Notes: generated from the sequence alone by a model not told the origin. Shown: positions 33,713 through 42,442, counted from the first letter of the stretch. The stretch is 64,000 nt of DNA from Devosia sp. (GCA_028290665.1 JAQGJK010000026.1:216861-280860); one strand, 5' to 3'. Numbers and translations: made by a program.

Positions 33713-35128
33713 ATGGCGCTTTCCTCCCAGTCGATTATCGCCGGCCTGACCGAATTGCTCGGGCCGTCCGCCGTGATCGGCGAGGTCGCCCGGATGGGGG
33801 CGTTCCTCATCGAACCGCGCAAGCGCTTCCACCAGACCGCTACGGCAATCGTGTTGCCGCAGACAGTCGCGCAGGTGCAGGCGATTGTCCGCTTCGCTGC
33901 GGAACACCGGCTGCGACTCATTCCACAGGGCGGCAATACCGGGTTGGTGGGCGGCCAGGTCCCGCGGTTTGGCGACGAAATCATCGTCAGCACGATTAAC
34001 CTCAACCGGGTGCGGTCCGTCGACGCCGCGGCGGGACACATGACCGTTGAGTCCGGCGTGATCCTGCAGGAGGCGCATGCCGCGGCCGAAGCCGCGGGCG
34101 CCATTTTCCCGCTTTGGCTCGCGTCGCAGGGTTCGGCGCGGATCGGCGGCGTGCTGTCGTCCAATGCCGGCGGCGTCAATGTCCTCGCCTATGGCAACGC
34201 AAGAGACCTTACCATGGGCGTCGAAGCCGTGCTGGCCGATGGTCGGCTGTACCAGGGCCTCAATTCGCTCAAGAAGGACAATACCGGCTACGATCTCAAG
34301 GACTTGCTGGTCGGCGCCGAAGGCACGCTCGGCATCATCACCGCTGCCACCCTCAAGATCTTCCCGCAACCGGAAGATTATGAGACCGCCATTGTCAGTC
34401 TCTCAAATCTCGATGCCGCGCTCAACCTGTTCGAGTTCCTGCGGGCCCGGGCCCGTCGACGCCTCAGCGCCTTTGAGATTGTGCCCGCTCTCGGCCTCGA
34501 AATGCAATTGCGCCATGGCATGCTGGCGCGCGACCCGACGCCCGGTCCGTCGCCATGGTATGCGCTGATCGAAGTGTCGCGCCTCACCAAAGGCGCGTCC
34601 GGCACCTTGAAGACCGCCATCGAGGCGGCTTTTTCCGTCGGCCTCCTCGACAATGCCGTGTTCGCGGAATCGATTGCCGATCGCGCCCTGATGTGGGCTT
34701 TCCGCGAGCAGATGAGCGAGGTGCAGTCGAAGGAAGGCGCTTCGATCAAGCACGACGTGTCGGTGCCGATCGACGACGTGCCGCAGTTGATCGCCGAAGG
34801 GGTTGCCGCGGCCGAGCGCCTTGTGCCCGGCATCAGGGCAGTCCCCTTTGGACATCTGGGTGACGGCAACATCCACTTCAATTTCAGCCAACCCCTCGGG
34901 GCCGACGCGAAAGCGTTCATGGAGGCCTCCGACGAGGTCGTCCACGAGGCGATCTATGAAATCGTCCTCCGCCTTGGTGGCTCCATTTCGGCCGAGCACG
35001 GCATCGGCCAGCTCAAGACCGCCCTGTTGAAGCAGGTCAAAGACCCGGTGGCGCTCGAAATGATGCGGGCCATCAAGCAGGCGCTCGACCCGCTCGGCAT
35101 TCTCAATCCAGGCAAGCTGCTGGACTAA
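33713..35128 (+). CDS. FAD-binding oxidoreductase, D-2-hydroxyacid/D-lactate dehydrogenase type
   Basis: 471 residues. FAD_binding_4 motifs are LRLIPQGGNTGLVGGQVP and GGVLSSNAGGVNVLAYGNARDLTMGVEAVLADG. The C-terminal cap has HLGDGNIHFNFSQP and GGSISAEHGIGQLK, metal-binding features of the D-2-hydroxyglutarate and D-lactate dehydrogenase family (GlcD-like). There is no Fe-S domain. It probably oxidises D-2-hydroxyglutarate or a related acid and passes electrons to ETF or quinone. The ATG at 33713 replaces a 24-codon-longer ORF-track start. Confidence 0.9.
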   Translation: MALSSQSIIAGLTELLGPSAVIGEVARMGAFLIEPRKRFHQTATAIVLPQTVAQVQAIVRFAAEHRLRLIPQGGNTGLVGGQVPRFGDEIIVSTINLNRVRSVDAAAGHMTVESGVILQEAHAAAEAAGAIFPLWLASQGSARIGGVLSSNAGGVNVLAYGNARDLTMGVEAVLADGRLYQGLNSLKKDNTGYDLKDLLVGAEGTLGIITAATLKIFPQPEDYETAIVSLSNLDAALNLFEFLRARARRRLSAFEIVPALGLEMQLRHGMLARDPTPGPSPWYALIEVSRLTKGASGTLKTAIEAAFSVGLLDNAVFAESIADRALMWAFREQMSEVQSKEGASIKHDVSVPIDDVPQLIAEGVAAAERLVPGIRAVPFGHLGDGNIHFNFSQPLGADAKAFMEASDEVVHEAIYEIVLRLGGSISAEHGIGQLKTALLKQVKDPVALEMMRAIKQALDPLGILNPGKLLD

Positions 35129-35189
35129 GTGGTCGGCAACACTTTGGTGCCTACTTGATAGCGGTGCCGGCCGGGGCCATTTCGGGACA

Positions 35190-35768
35190 ATGACCCGCGG
35201 AACTCCCCCAATGCTCGAAGACATCCAATTCCTCGACGACGCCACGCGTCCCGAACCCATCAAACTGGAGGGCCTGACACCGGCCCAGCGCGAGCCCGGC
35301 CAGCATCTACGGATGATCCACGATCACCTCCGCCACAACATGCTGACGCTCGACGCGCTGATCACGCGCGCGGCGGCCGGCGGGGTAACCTCGGCGGAAA
35401 TCGCTGCCGAGACGTCGGGGCTTGCGATGGTGGCCAACTACCGCCGTTTCGGCAATCTCTGCGGGCAGCATTGCCAGATCGTCGAGATGCACCATTCCAT
35501 CGAGGATTACGCGATTTTCCCGGCTCTGGCGCAGCAGGGTGAGGGGTTCAGGCGGATCGCCGAACGCCTGAAAGCCGAGCATGTCGTCGTGCACGAGCTG
35601 CTGGAGCGCCTGGTCGAGACCCTGAATACCCTCGCCAGTGCCCCCGGCCCCGAGACCTTCGCCGCAGCCCACACCATCTACGAAGCCCTGGCCCGCGTCC
35701 TGCTCTCGCATCTCGGCTATGAAGAAGAAGCGATGGGCGATGCGCTCGGATATTTCGGTCTGCACTGA
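35190..35768 (+). CDS. Hemerythrin HHE-domain protein
   Basis: 192 residues, mostly helical. Iron-binding residues characteristic of hemerythrin-like domains are placed as MIHDHLRHN, HHSIEDYAIFPAL, AEHVVVHELLERL and LLSHLGYEEEAM. A diiron site that senses or carries oxygen or NO is expected. The ATG at 35190 is used; an ATG at 35211 (MLEDIQF) is an alternative. No linked partner is obvious. Confidence 0.87.
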   Translation: MTRGTPPMLEDIQFLDDATRPEPIKLEGLTPAQREPGQHLRMIHDHLRHNMLTLDALITRAAAGGVTSAEIAAETSGLAMVANYRRFGNLCGQHCQIVEMHHSIEDYAIFPALAQQGEGFRRIAERLKAEHVVVHELLERLVETLNTLASAPGPETFAAAHTIYEALARVLLSHLGYEEEAMGDALGYFGLH

Positions 35769-35832
35769 GCGATCATTGGGCGATGGCCATCAAGTAATGA
35801 CCCGATCGTTTCAACGCGCCAGAGTAGCGCAA

Positions 35833-36561
35833 TCAGAACAGGTCCAGCTGGCCCGACCCTACCCGCTGCTTCGGCTCCGGATCCGCCACAGTTTCCTTAG
35901 CCCGTTCAATCAGTTGCGGACCCTCGTTGCGGTTTGAATTGACCTCCGTCGAGACCGGATAATACGCCATCGTCCCCGCCGGGAGCGGCGCCAGCAGGCT
36001 TTGCGCCTGCAGTCCGTTGAGGCTGCCGGTATCGAGCCAGGCGTCGACGTCGTCACCCGTTAGGACGACCGGCATGCGATCGTGGATGTGGGCGGTGTCC
36101 TCGCCCGAGGCGGTGGTGCAGATGGTGACGGTGTCGACCTCCTCGCCATTCGGGCCCATCCAGATCGAATAGAGCCCGGCAAAGGCCATCGGGGCGTTGC
36201 CGCGGAGGGTGATGTAATACGGCAGTTTCTTCTTGTCGGGGCCGATCATCCACTCATAGTAGCCGGTGGCCGGCACCACGCAGCGGGTGTTCTTGATGGC
36301 GCTGCGGAACGCCGGTTTGTCGGTGATGCCCTCGGCCCGGGCGTTGATGATCAGCGGGAAGTCCTTCGGGTCCTTGACCCATCCGGGCATGAAGCCCCAG
36401 CGCGCCAGATGCGCCTGCCGGCGACCTTCCGATTGCCAGATAGCAACCACCGGCTGGGTCGGCGCGATGTTGTAGCGCGGAGGATAGATGAGCTCGTTCA
36501 ACGTCTTGAACAGCTCGACCATCATCTCCGGCGGCAGTGTATAGGCGTAGCGACCGCACAT
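35833..36561 (-). CDS. SOS response-associated peptidase (SRAP/YedK, HMCES-like)
   Basis: 242 residues. SRAP proteins cross-link to abasic sites in single-stranded DNA through an N-terminal cysteine. The invariant Cys2 (MCGRYAY), Asn31 (YNIAPTQ), the NARAE segment, Glu103 (ATGYYEW) and His in IHDRMPVVL are all present. The ATG at 36561 is fixed by the requirement for Cys2; the ORF track extends 164 codons too far, across the Nudix gene. It is divergent from that gene with about 54 bp between starts. No LexA box was recognised by eye. Confidence 0.95.
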   Translation of the reverse strand: MCGRYAYTLPPEMMVELFKTLNELIYPPRYNIAPTQPVVAIWQSEGRRQAHLARWGFMPGWVKDPKDFPLIINARAEGITDKPAFRSAIKNTRCVVPATGYYEWMIGPDKKKLPYYITLRGNAPMAFAGLYSIWMGPNGEEVDTVTICTTASGEDTAHIHDRMPVVLTGDDVDAWLDTGSLNGLQAQSLLAPLPAGTMAYYPVSTEVNSNRNEGPQLIERAKETVADPEPKQRVGSGQLDLF

Positions 36562-36615
36562 GCTGTTGATCTCCCGCGGCCAATTTAAGCACTTGCAACA
36601 CGCCACGCAAACCCG

Positions 36616-37029
36616 ATGTCTTGCGGCATGTTGCCGGTTCCAAATGCCGCGAGTGTGGCCCTGCTCGATCGTGACCGCGTGCTGCTGATCCGGCGGGCAC
36701 GGGCGCCGTCGCAAAATCTGTGGACGCTCCCGGGTGGCCGTCGTGAGGGCGAGGAAACGCCCGAGGCCTGCGCCAAGCGCGAGGTATTTGAGGAACTCGG
36801 GCTCAACTGTTTTGCGCTGAAACCGCTCGGCGTCCGGACTTTTGCCGCCCCTAATGGCCAGTGGCGGCTGGCGGTATTCGCGACCGAGGCGTTCGACGGC
36901 GAAATCGTCGCCTCCGATGAAATCGCCGAGTATCGCTGGGCGCGGCTCGCTGACCTGCCGAGCCTCGCAACCACCGACCGGCTCAACGAGGTAGTCCAGC
37001 GGGCGTTTGCGATCTTTGACCGCACGTGA
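36616..37029 (+). CDS. Nudix hydrolase
   Basis: 137 residues. The Nudix box GGRREGEETPEACAKREVFEELGLN matches GX5EX7REUXEEXGU, giving the Mg2+-binding helix. It hydrolyses a nucleoside diphosphate linked to another group; ADP-ribose or oxidised nucleotides are typical, and MutT-like sanitation is possible. The start could also be the ATG at 36628. It is divergent from a DNA-damage-linked SRAP gene. Confidence 0.9.
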   Translation: MSCGMLPVPNAASVALLDRDRVLLIRRARAPSQNLWTLPGGRREGEETPEACAKREVFEELGLNCFALKPLGVRTFAAPNGQWRLAVFATEAFDGEIVASDEIAEYRWARLADLPSLATTDRLNEVVQRAFAIFDRT

Positions 37030-37073
37030 GCGTAACTGGACTTCTCCAGGCAAGCTGACCTAAGACGATTGGC

Positions 37074-37436
37074 ATGCGCCGTGTCCTGCTCATCCTCCTT
37101 GCCGTTGTTGCGTTTGCCGCGCCTGCCCGGGCCGTCGATCCGCCCTATGAAGTGGAAATGGAACGGCTCGCCGAGATCATGGGTAGCCTCTATTTCCTGC
37201 AGCCCCTCTGCAAAGCCGGCAACCAGGACTGGCGACAGCAGATGAGTGAACTGATCGACCTCGACAAGCCCGACGATGACCGCAGGCAGCGGCTGTCGGG
37301 GGCCTTCAATGCCGGCTACACGGCCTATTCACGCTTCCATCGCACCTGCACCGATATCGCTCACGAGGCGCTCAACCGACTGCTGACCGAGGCCGTCGAC
37401 CTCGCCCGCGACATCCATCAGCGCTTCGCGGAATAG
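37074..37436 (+). CDS. Secreted TIGR02301-type protein
   Basis: 120 residues with a Sec signal peptide (RRVLLILLAVVAFAAPARA). The mature helix-rich part PPYEVEMERLAEIMGSLYFLQPLCKAGNQDWRQQMSELI...RLSGAFNAGYTAYSRFHRTCTDIAHEALNRLLTEAV fits TIGR02301, a conserved rhizobial family of unknown function with two conserved cysteines. It is probably periplasmic. It lies 44 bp after the Nudix gene on the same strand. Confidence 0.85.
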   Translation: MRRVLLILLAVVAFAAPARAVDPPYEVEMERLAEIMGSLYFLQPLCKAGNQDWRQQMSELIDLDKPDDDRRQRLSGAFNAGYTAYSRFHRTCTDIAHEALNRLLTEAVDLARDIHQRFAE

Positions 37437-37532
37437 GCTGCCGACACGCGTTAAGTAAAACGCCTGAGGCTCCGTTAACCTTCGGGTGACATCTGTGGCG
37501 ATGCGGCTCAAGTGGCATGCTAGGCCAGCTTT

Positions 37533-37811
37533 ATGGCCGACACCAAACACCAATTCGCCGCCGCGATGGCACACGACAGCTCCGACGCCGACCGCGACGA
37601 ACGGCAGGCCGCGCTGGAATACCTGGCGGGCGCCTGGAATACCGCCGAGGACGAAGGCGTCGAAACCCTGGCCCTCGCTCATGCCGCCCTGTTTGCGGCG
37701 CTGGCAACGTTCGTCCGCAACCACGGCGAAGAAGCGACGGCGCTGCTGGTCGACGGGCTGCCTGAGCGGATTCGCGCCGGGGAATACAATCTCGAGCGGC
37801 AGTTGCAGTAG
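37533..37811 (+). CDS. Small hypothetical protein
   Basis: 92 residues, acidic and alanine-rich, with no signal peptide. It starts MADTKHQFAAAMAHDSSDADRDERQ and continues as amphipathic helices (ALEYLAGAWNTAEDEGVETLALAHAALFAALATFVRNHGEEATALLVDGLPERIRAGEYNLERQLQ). Base composition and codon use match the neighbours, so it is likely a real cytoplasmic gene. No family is recognised. Confidence 0.65.
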   Translation: MADTKHQFAAAMAHDSSDADRDERQAALEYLAGAWNTAEDEGVETLALAHAALFAALATFVRNHGEEATALLVDGLPERIRAGEYNLERQLQ

Positions 37812-37864
37812 GCCGCGCACGGGTGGTAGGGCCGAACTCAAACACCGGGTCATGCGCCCGTGGC

Positions 37865-38193
37865 TACCCCACCCTCGATCCCTCCCCTCAAGGGGGAGGG
37901 AGGCAATGGGGTTGGCTTACACATTCCGAAACTACTGCACTTACAGTCAGCTAAGTGAGGGGAACGGGTGCCGCATGCCCTCCCCTCCCCCTTGAGGGGA
38001 GGGCTAGGGTGGGGGTCGCTCCAGGTGCAGGAGGTTTGATTGGATGCGCCACCTTGCCAGTGCATTTAGTGTTGCCGCGAGGTGATATGCCCACCAGCAG
38101 TGGTCTGCAAATAGCCATCAGATTCCTCCCTCCCCCGAAGTAGGGAGGGTAGCGTCGTTAGCGCCCTGGCGCGTAGCAAAGCTAGGGTGGGGG
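37865..38193. repeat. Intergenic palindromic repeat cluster (REP/BIME-like)
   Basis: The 429-bp gap 37812-38240 contains no convincing gene. CCCTCCCCTCAAGGGGGAGGG (37880-37900) and its exact reverse complement (37983-38003) face each other across 82 bp; each is itself a hairpin, and the outer flanks also match (CCCACCCT inwards, AGGGTGGG outwards). A third relative, CCTCCCT-n10-AGGGAGG (38125-38148), is followed by GCTAGGGTGGGGG (38181-38193), the same tail as at 38003-38015. No transposase is present. Confidence 0.75.
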
Positions 38194-38240
38194 GACTTTC
38201 TGCTGTAACTTCCACACCCTCACCCCCACAGGAGGCCCCG

Positions 38241-38789
38241 ATGCGCCTGATCCTCGCCGCCGTCTTCACCCTCCTCACCCTACCGTCCCTCGCCCAGGCA
38301 ACCCTCGAACCCCCTCCAGGCGGCTATGCCGTCTCCCGCGATCTGTCGCAACTCCCGGCCCCGGTGCAGGAAACCTATGCCGCGCTGGTTGCCGCAGCGC
38401 AGTCCGGGGATATGGCAAGCCTCGGCAACCTGTTCGATGCCCAGCCCTCGCAGCCGCGGGTGAGCTTTGGTGACACTGAAGACACGGTGGACTACCTAAA
38501 AAACGAATCGGCTGATGGCGACGGCCTCGAAACGCTCGCCATTCTTGCCTCGCTGCTCGATAGCGAGTTCGCGGCGCTCGATGCCGGCGATGGCAGCGTG
38601 CTGTATGTCTGGCCATCGCTCGCCGTGTTCGACGACCTCTCGGCGCTCGACGCCACGCATCGCGTCGAAGGCATCCGGATCATGGGCTATCAGCCCTTCC
38701 TCGGCATGGCGGAATATGGCGGCTGGCTGTATTGGCGGCTTTACCTGTCGGCCGAAGGCGAAGTGCAGGCCTTCATCGCCGGGGATTAA
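38241..38789 (+). CDS. Secreted hypothetical protein
   Basis: 182 residues from an ATG with GGAGG upstream. The signal peptide MRLILAAVFTLLTLPSLAQA is followed by a mature domain with DLSQLPAPVQETYAALVAAAQSGDMASLGNLFDAQPSQPRVSFGD and a C-terminal part rich in aromatics (YVWPSLAVFDDLSALDATHRVEGIRIMGYQPFLGMAEYGGWLYWRLYLSAEGEVQAFIAGD). The fold may be NTF2-like judging from the last strands, but no family is recognised. Probably periplasmic. It lies directly after the repeat cluster. Confidence 0.78.
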   Translation: MRLILAAVFTLLTLPSLAQATLEPPPGGYAVSRDLSQLPAPVQETYAALVAAAQSGDMASLGNLFDAQPSQPRVSFGDTEDTVDYLKNESADGDGLETLAILASLLDSEFAALDAGDGSVLYVWPSLAVFDDLSALDATHRVEGIRIMGYQPFLGMAEYGGWLYWRLYLSAEGEVQAFIAGD

Positions 38790-38792
38790 AAC

Positions 38793-40124
38793 CTAGACCC
38801 GTCCCAGCGCCTCGCCGAACCGCATCGGCTGCCCAATTGCCGGGGTGACGAGTTCGCCCTGCCACATCACCGTCTGGCCGCGGACGATTGTGCCAACTGG
38901 CCAGCCAGTGACGGTGACGCCGTCATAGGGGGTCCAGCCGGCTCGGCTCTTGACCCAATCGTTGCGGATGGTCTCGCGGCGCTGCAGATCCACCACGGTG
39001 AAATCGGCATCGTAGCCGGCGGCGATACGGCCCTTGTTAGCAATGCCGAACAGCCGGTTGGGGCCGGCGCTGGTCATGTCGACCAAGCGTTCGAGGCTCA
39101 ACCGCCCGGCATTGACGTGGTCGAGCATGATCGGCACCAGCGTCTGCACCCCCGTCATGCCGGAATGGCTTTCGGGATAGGGATGGTCTTTTTCCGCTCG
39201 GGTGTGCGGCGCATGGTCGGAGCCGAGAATATCTGCGGTGCCATCGACGACGCCTTCCCAGATGCGGGCGCGATGAGCGGCGTCGCGCACCGGCGGGTTC
39301 ATCTGCACATAGGTGCCGAGCCGCTGGTAGGCAGTCTCGTCGAGCGTCAAATGATGGGGCGTGACTTCGACACTCGCCACATCCTTGTGCAGCCGCAAAA
39401 ACTCCATCTCCTCGCCGGTCGAGATGTGCAGCACATGGATACGCTTGCCAGTGCGTCGGGCCAGCTTGACCAGCCGCTCGGTGGCCATCAATGCCGCCAT
39501 CGGATCGCGCCAGATCGGGTGGCTCGACGGGTCGCCCGGGACTCTCAAGGGCTTCCGCTCCTCAAGGCGATATTCGTCTTCGGCGTGAAAAGCAGCGCGG
39601 CGGGAGATGGCCGACAGGATCGCTTCGAGCCCGCCATCGTCGGGCACCAGCAGGGAACCGGTGGAGGAGCCCATGAACACCTTGATCCCGGCGCAGCCCG
39701 GCAGGCGTTCGAGTTCGGCAAGGTCGCCGATATTGTCGTGCGTGCCGCCGATGTAAAACGCGAAATCGCAGTGCATGCGGCCAGTGCCGCGGCGGATCTT
39801 ATCCTCGAAAGTCGCCTGCGAGATGGTCAACGGGTTGGTGTTGGGCATCTCGAAGACGCCGGTAACGCCGCCTATCACCGCTGACAATGAACCGGATTCG
39901 AGGTCCTCCTTGTGGGTCAGCCCTGGCTCACGGAAATGCACCTGGGTATCGATCACCCCAGGGAGGATGTGCAGCCCCGTGCAATCGATGATCTCGCCGG
40001 CCGACGCCGTGCCGAGGTCGCCGAGCCCCATTACCCGGCCACTGGTGACCCCGATATCGGCACGCCGCACCCCATCCTGGTTGACGATGGTACCGTGCTT
40101 GAAAACCCGGTCGTAGTGCGCCAT
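38793..40124 (-). CDS. pyrC: Dihydroorotase, alphaproteobacterial type
   Basis: 443 residues. It cyclises carbamoyl-aspartate to dihydroorotate in pyrimidine synthesis. Motifs: DTQVHFREPG, FEMPNTNP, GIKVFMGSS (the lysine normally carboxylated), FHAEDEYR, HVLHIST, VTPHHLTL and GSDHAPH. The first metal His of the usual DxHxH motif is Gln (Q61), a change I recall from other rhizobial sequences of this clade. Hydantoinase-like activity cannot be excluded. It is convergent with the preceding secreted-protein gene. Confidence 0.88.
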   Translation of the reverse strand: MAHYDRVFKHGTIVNQDGVRRADIGVTSGRVMGLGDLGTASAGEIIDCTGLHILPGVIDTQVHFREPGLTHKEDLESGSLSAVIGGVTGVFEMPNTNPLTISQATFEDKIRRGTGRMHCDFAFYIGGTHDNIGDLAELERLPGCAGIKVFMGSSTGSLLVPDDGGLEAILSAISRRAAFHAEDEYRLEERKPLRVPGDPSSHPIWRDPMAALMATERLVKLARRTGKRIHVLHISTGEEMEFLRLHKDVASVEVTPHHLTLDETAYQRLGTYVQMNPPVRDAAHRARIWEGVVDGTADILGSDHAPHTRAEKDHPYPESHSGMTGVQTLVPIMLDHVNAGRLSLERLVDMTSAGPNRLFGIANKGRIAAGYDADFTVVDLQRRETIRNDWVKSRAGWTPYDGVTVTGWPVGTIVRGQTVMWQGELVTPAIGQPMRFGEALGRV

Positions 40125-40204
40125 GTCTGCCGTCCCCGCTCAGGCATTTGTCGCCCAATTGTCGACCCGATTTAGTGGACGCTGCGTCCAAGAGGCAAGT
40201 GATC

Positions 40205-41032
40205 ATGACGACTGCCCTGCGTGACGATCGCGCGGTGTTCCGGTTTTCCGGTCCCGATGCCCACAAGCTGCTCAACGACGTCGTCACCGGCCCGATCCCC
40301 AAGACTGAAGGCCCCGCAGCGTGGTGGGCGCTGCTGACCCCGCAGGGCAAGGTACTGGCCGAAGGGCTGGCAGGGTGGTTCGAAGAGGCGCTTTGGCTCG
40401 ACGTGCACCGCTCGGTCGCCGATGACTTTTTCAAACGCATGCGGACGTATCGCCTGAGGGCGCAGGTGGTGATCGAGGATTTGTCCGCCACCCACCGCGT
40501 CGGCTTTACACAGGACACAGAGCCCGGTGGCGTGACCCATACCGATCGGCATGGCGCCGTCGACCTCGGCTGGCGGACCATCGCCCCGGTCGAGGAAACC
40601 GCAGGCTGGCTTGCCGATGGCACGATCTACGCCCGCGAGCGCATCGCCGCCGGCATTCCGCAACTCGGCGCCGATTTTCCACCGGGCGAAGTGTTCGCGC
40701 ACGATATGGGCCTCGACTTGCTCGACGGCATCGATTTCGACAAGGGCTGCTATGTGGGCCAGGAAGTCGTCAGCCGGATGAAGCATCGCGGCACAGCGCG
40801 GCGCCGGCCGGTGCTGGTCACCGGCGTCGTTGCTCCCTCCAGCTCGCCAGTACTCGCCGGCGGTCGCGAGGCCGGCACGCTCGGGGCGGTGGTCGATGGG
40901 GGGGCCGTCGCCATCCTGCGGCTCGACCGGGTCACCGATCCGGCAGCGGTGACCGTAGCCGGTCAGCCGGTTACCGTCAGCCTGCCGCTCTGGGCGACGT
41001 ACCACTTTGGCGAATCAGGCCCCGACGCGTAG
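40205..41032 (+). CDS. ygfZ: YgfZ/CAF17-like folate-binding protein
   Basis: 275 residues. The diagnostic motif KGCYVGQEVVSRM is intact, with a GcvT-like fold (TPQGKVLAEGL; YRLRAQVVIEDL). YgfZ helps the maturation or repair of iron-sulfur enzymes with tetrahydrofolate. The ATG at 40205 is chosen over the longer ORF-track start. It is divergent from pyrC. Confidence 0.92.
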   Translation: MTTALRDDRAVFRFSGPDAHKLLNDVVTGPIPKTEGPAAWWALLTPQGKVLAEGLAGWFEEALWLDVHRSVADDFFKRMRTYRLRAQVVIEDLSATHRVGFTQDTEPGGVTHTDRHGAVDLGWRTIAPVEETAGWLADGTIYARERIAAGIPQLGADFPPGEVFAHDMGLDLLDGIDFDKGCYVGQEVVSRMKHRGTARRRPVLVTGVVAPSSSPVLAGGREAGTLGAVVDGGAVAILRLDRVTDPAAVTVAGQPVTVSLPLWATYHFGESGPDA

Positions 41033-41078
41033 CTTTCCCGTGGGCGACAGGGCGCCTTAAGCTCAAATAGGGGTTGGC

Positions 41079-41684
41079 ATGGCAGCGGCGACATCGCGGG
41101 CCTGGCAGCGGATGCTGTCGGGACGCCGGCTCGATATCCTCCACCCCTCCCCCATCGATGTCGAACTGTCCGACATCGCTCATGGCCTCGCCCGAGTGGC
41201 GCGCTGGAACGGCCAGACTTCCGGCGATTTTGCCTTTTCGGTCGCCCAGCATTCGGTGGTGGTCATGGCGATCTTTTGCGCCCTCAACCCCGATGCGCCG
41301 AACACCGCGATCCTCCACGCGCTGCTGCACGACGCGCCCGAATATGTGATGGGCGACATCATCTCGCCGTTCAAGGCGGCGATGGGCGGCAATTACCGGG
41401 AGGTGGAGCAGCGCCTGCTCGGCGCGATCCATCTGCGCTTCGGCCTGTCCGCCAGCGCGCCCGAAGCACTGATCAAGCAAATCAAAAAAGCCGATCGGGA
41501 AGCCGCCTACCTCGAAGCGGTGACGCTTGCCGGTTTCGGTGCTGTCGAAGCCCGCAAATGGTTCGGCGAGCCGAGCCTTGTGAGCTTTGACCGGGAAGCC
41601 ATCGCGCAATTGCTCAAGCCATGGCCGGCGCCCGAGGCCAATGCAAGGTTCATCGCCGAGTTCGAAAAGCTGGCGCAGCGCTAA
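41079..41684 (+). CDS. HD-domain phosphohydrolase (YfbR-like)
   Basis: 201 residues. HD-superfamily metal residues are visible: AQHSVVVMAIF, HALLHDAPEYVMGDIISPFK and the later KKADREAAYLEA. The SDIAHGLARVARWNGQT start and HDAPE motif resemble the family that includes 5'-deoxyribonucleotidase YfbR. AGGGG precedes the ATG by 6 nt. It lies 46 bp after ygfZ, probably in the same operon. Substrate is not determined. Confidence 0.88.
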   Translation: MAAATSRAWQRMLSGRRLDILHPSPIDVELSDIAHGLARVARWNGQTSGDFAFSVAQHSVVVMAIFCALNPDAPNTAILHALLHDAPEYVMGDIISPFKAAMGGNYREVEQRLLGAIHLRFGLSASAPEALIKQIKKADREAAYLEAVTLAGFGAVEARKWFGEPSLVSFDREAIAQLLKPWPAPEANARFIAEFEKLAQR

Positions 41685-41800
41685 ACGCTCGCGGTCGCGG
41701 CCACTCAGCCCAAACTCGCAAGCCTTTGAATTAAATACAATTAAAATTATCCGCGCCGGTTAACCCTGGCGCCAAAACCGCTTTGACTGGACGGAGCGAC

Positions 41801-41827
41801 ATGGTTGATGAAGGGTTAATGGTGTGA
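41801..41827 (+). other. Possible 8-residue leader ORF upstream of a secreted-protein gene
   Basis: ATGGTTGATGAAGGGTTAATGGTGTGA encodes MVDEGLMV and has GGAG 5 nt before its ATG. It lies 65 bp before the next gene, after an A+T-rich stretch (41725-41755) that is the likely promoter region. It could be a regulatory upstream ORF, or chance. The rest of 41685-41891 contains GGCGCC/GTTAAC symmetries but no other gene. Confidence 0.25.
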
Positions 41828-41891
41828 TCGACGCCGGCGGAAGATTCGACCTTTTGCCGCGCCGACCGCGTCACAGCCCGGAGGCAGATCG

Positions 41892-42407
41892 ATGCAGACC
41901 ATTTCCCGCTATGTCGTTATCGCAGGCGCCGTCGGCGGTGTCGCGGCCGGGTTGTTCATGTTGCCCGACATGCTGCCCGCGGCCTTCGCCAAGGACCCGA
42001 CAGTCCGCTTCCTGTCGACCACGGGTACCGATTTCCTGACTCCGCAGGGGTTCAGCGCCGCGTCGCTGATCAAGATCGGCGAGAGCCGGTTCCGCGTCGG
42101 CACCGAACCCTGGGTCGATACCGACGCGCAGGCGGTCAGCGTGGTTCGCAAGATCGGTTACGGCCACACCACTTGGGTCAACATCACGACGACCAATACC
42201 GGGGTGTATTCGACCGATGCCCTCGCGTCGCCGCATGTGCAATATCCCGGCGTCGAAGTATCCGAAATCGAGCCGCAACATTTCGGCGGCACGGCGTGGT
42301 TCTATGTCGATGGCACCGGTTGGATGCCGGCCGAGTTGATCGGCGCGGACTCCTTCGTCGGAGTCCCGAAGGCCCCCGGCTCGACCTATCTGACTGAACC
42401 CCAATAA
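41892..42407 (+). CDS. Secreted or membrane-anchored hypothetical protein
   Basis: 171 residues; GGAGG lies 8 nt before the ATG. The hydrophobic N-terminus RYVVIAGAVGGVAAGLFMLPDMLPAAFA is a signal peptide or anchor. The mature part (KDPTVRFLSTTGTDFLTPQGFSAASLIKIGESRFRVGTEPWVDTDAQAVSVVRKIGYGHTTWVNITTTNTGVYSTDALASPHV...WFYVDGTGWMPAELIG) is beta-rich with regular Gly/Thr/Trp spacing. No family is recognised. Conserved composition and a good ribosome site support a real gene. Confidence 0.72.
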   Translation: MQTISRYVVIAGAVGGVAAGLFMLPDMLPAAFAKDPTVRFLSTTGTDFLTPQGFSAASLIKIGESRFRVGTEPWVDTDAQAVSVVRKIGYGHTTWVNITTTNTGVYSTDALASPHVQYPGVEVSEIEPQHFGGTAWFYVDGTGWMPAELIGADSFVGVPKAPGSTYLTEPQ

Positions 42408-42419
42408 CCGTCTGCCGTT

Positions 42420-42442
42420 TGCAAGCGGGCTCAGGCCCGCTT
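42420..42442. other. Palindrome spanning the stop codon of the cell-wall hydrolase gene
   Basis: CAAGCGGGC-TCAG-GCCCGCTTG is a nine-base perfect stem with a 4-nt loop, and the minus-strand stop codon is inside it. Neither side has a T-run, so it is not a classical terminator; it lies between convergent genes and may slow both polymerases or stabilise transcript ends. Confidence 0.4.

Noticed and set aside
37812-38240. CRISPR array
   Set aside because: Repeats are few, irregularly spaced, in both orientations and GC-rich hairpins; no cas genes.
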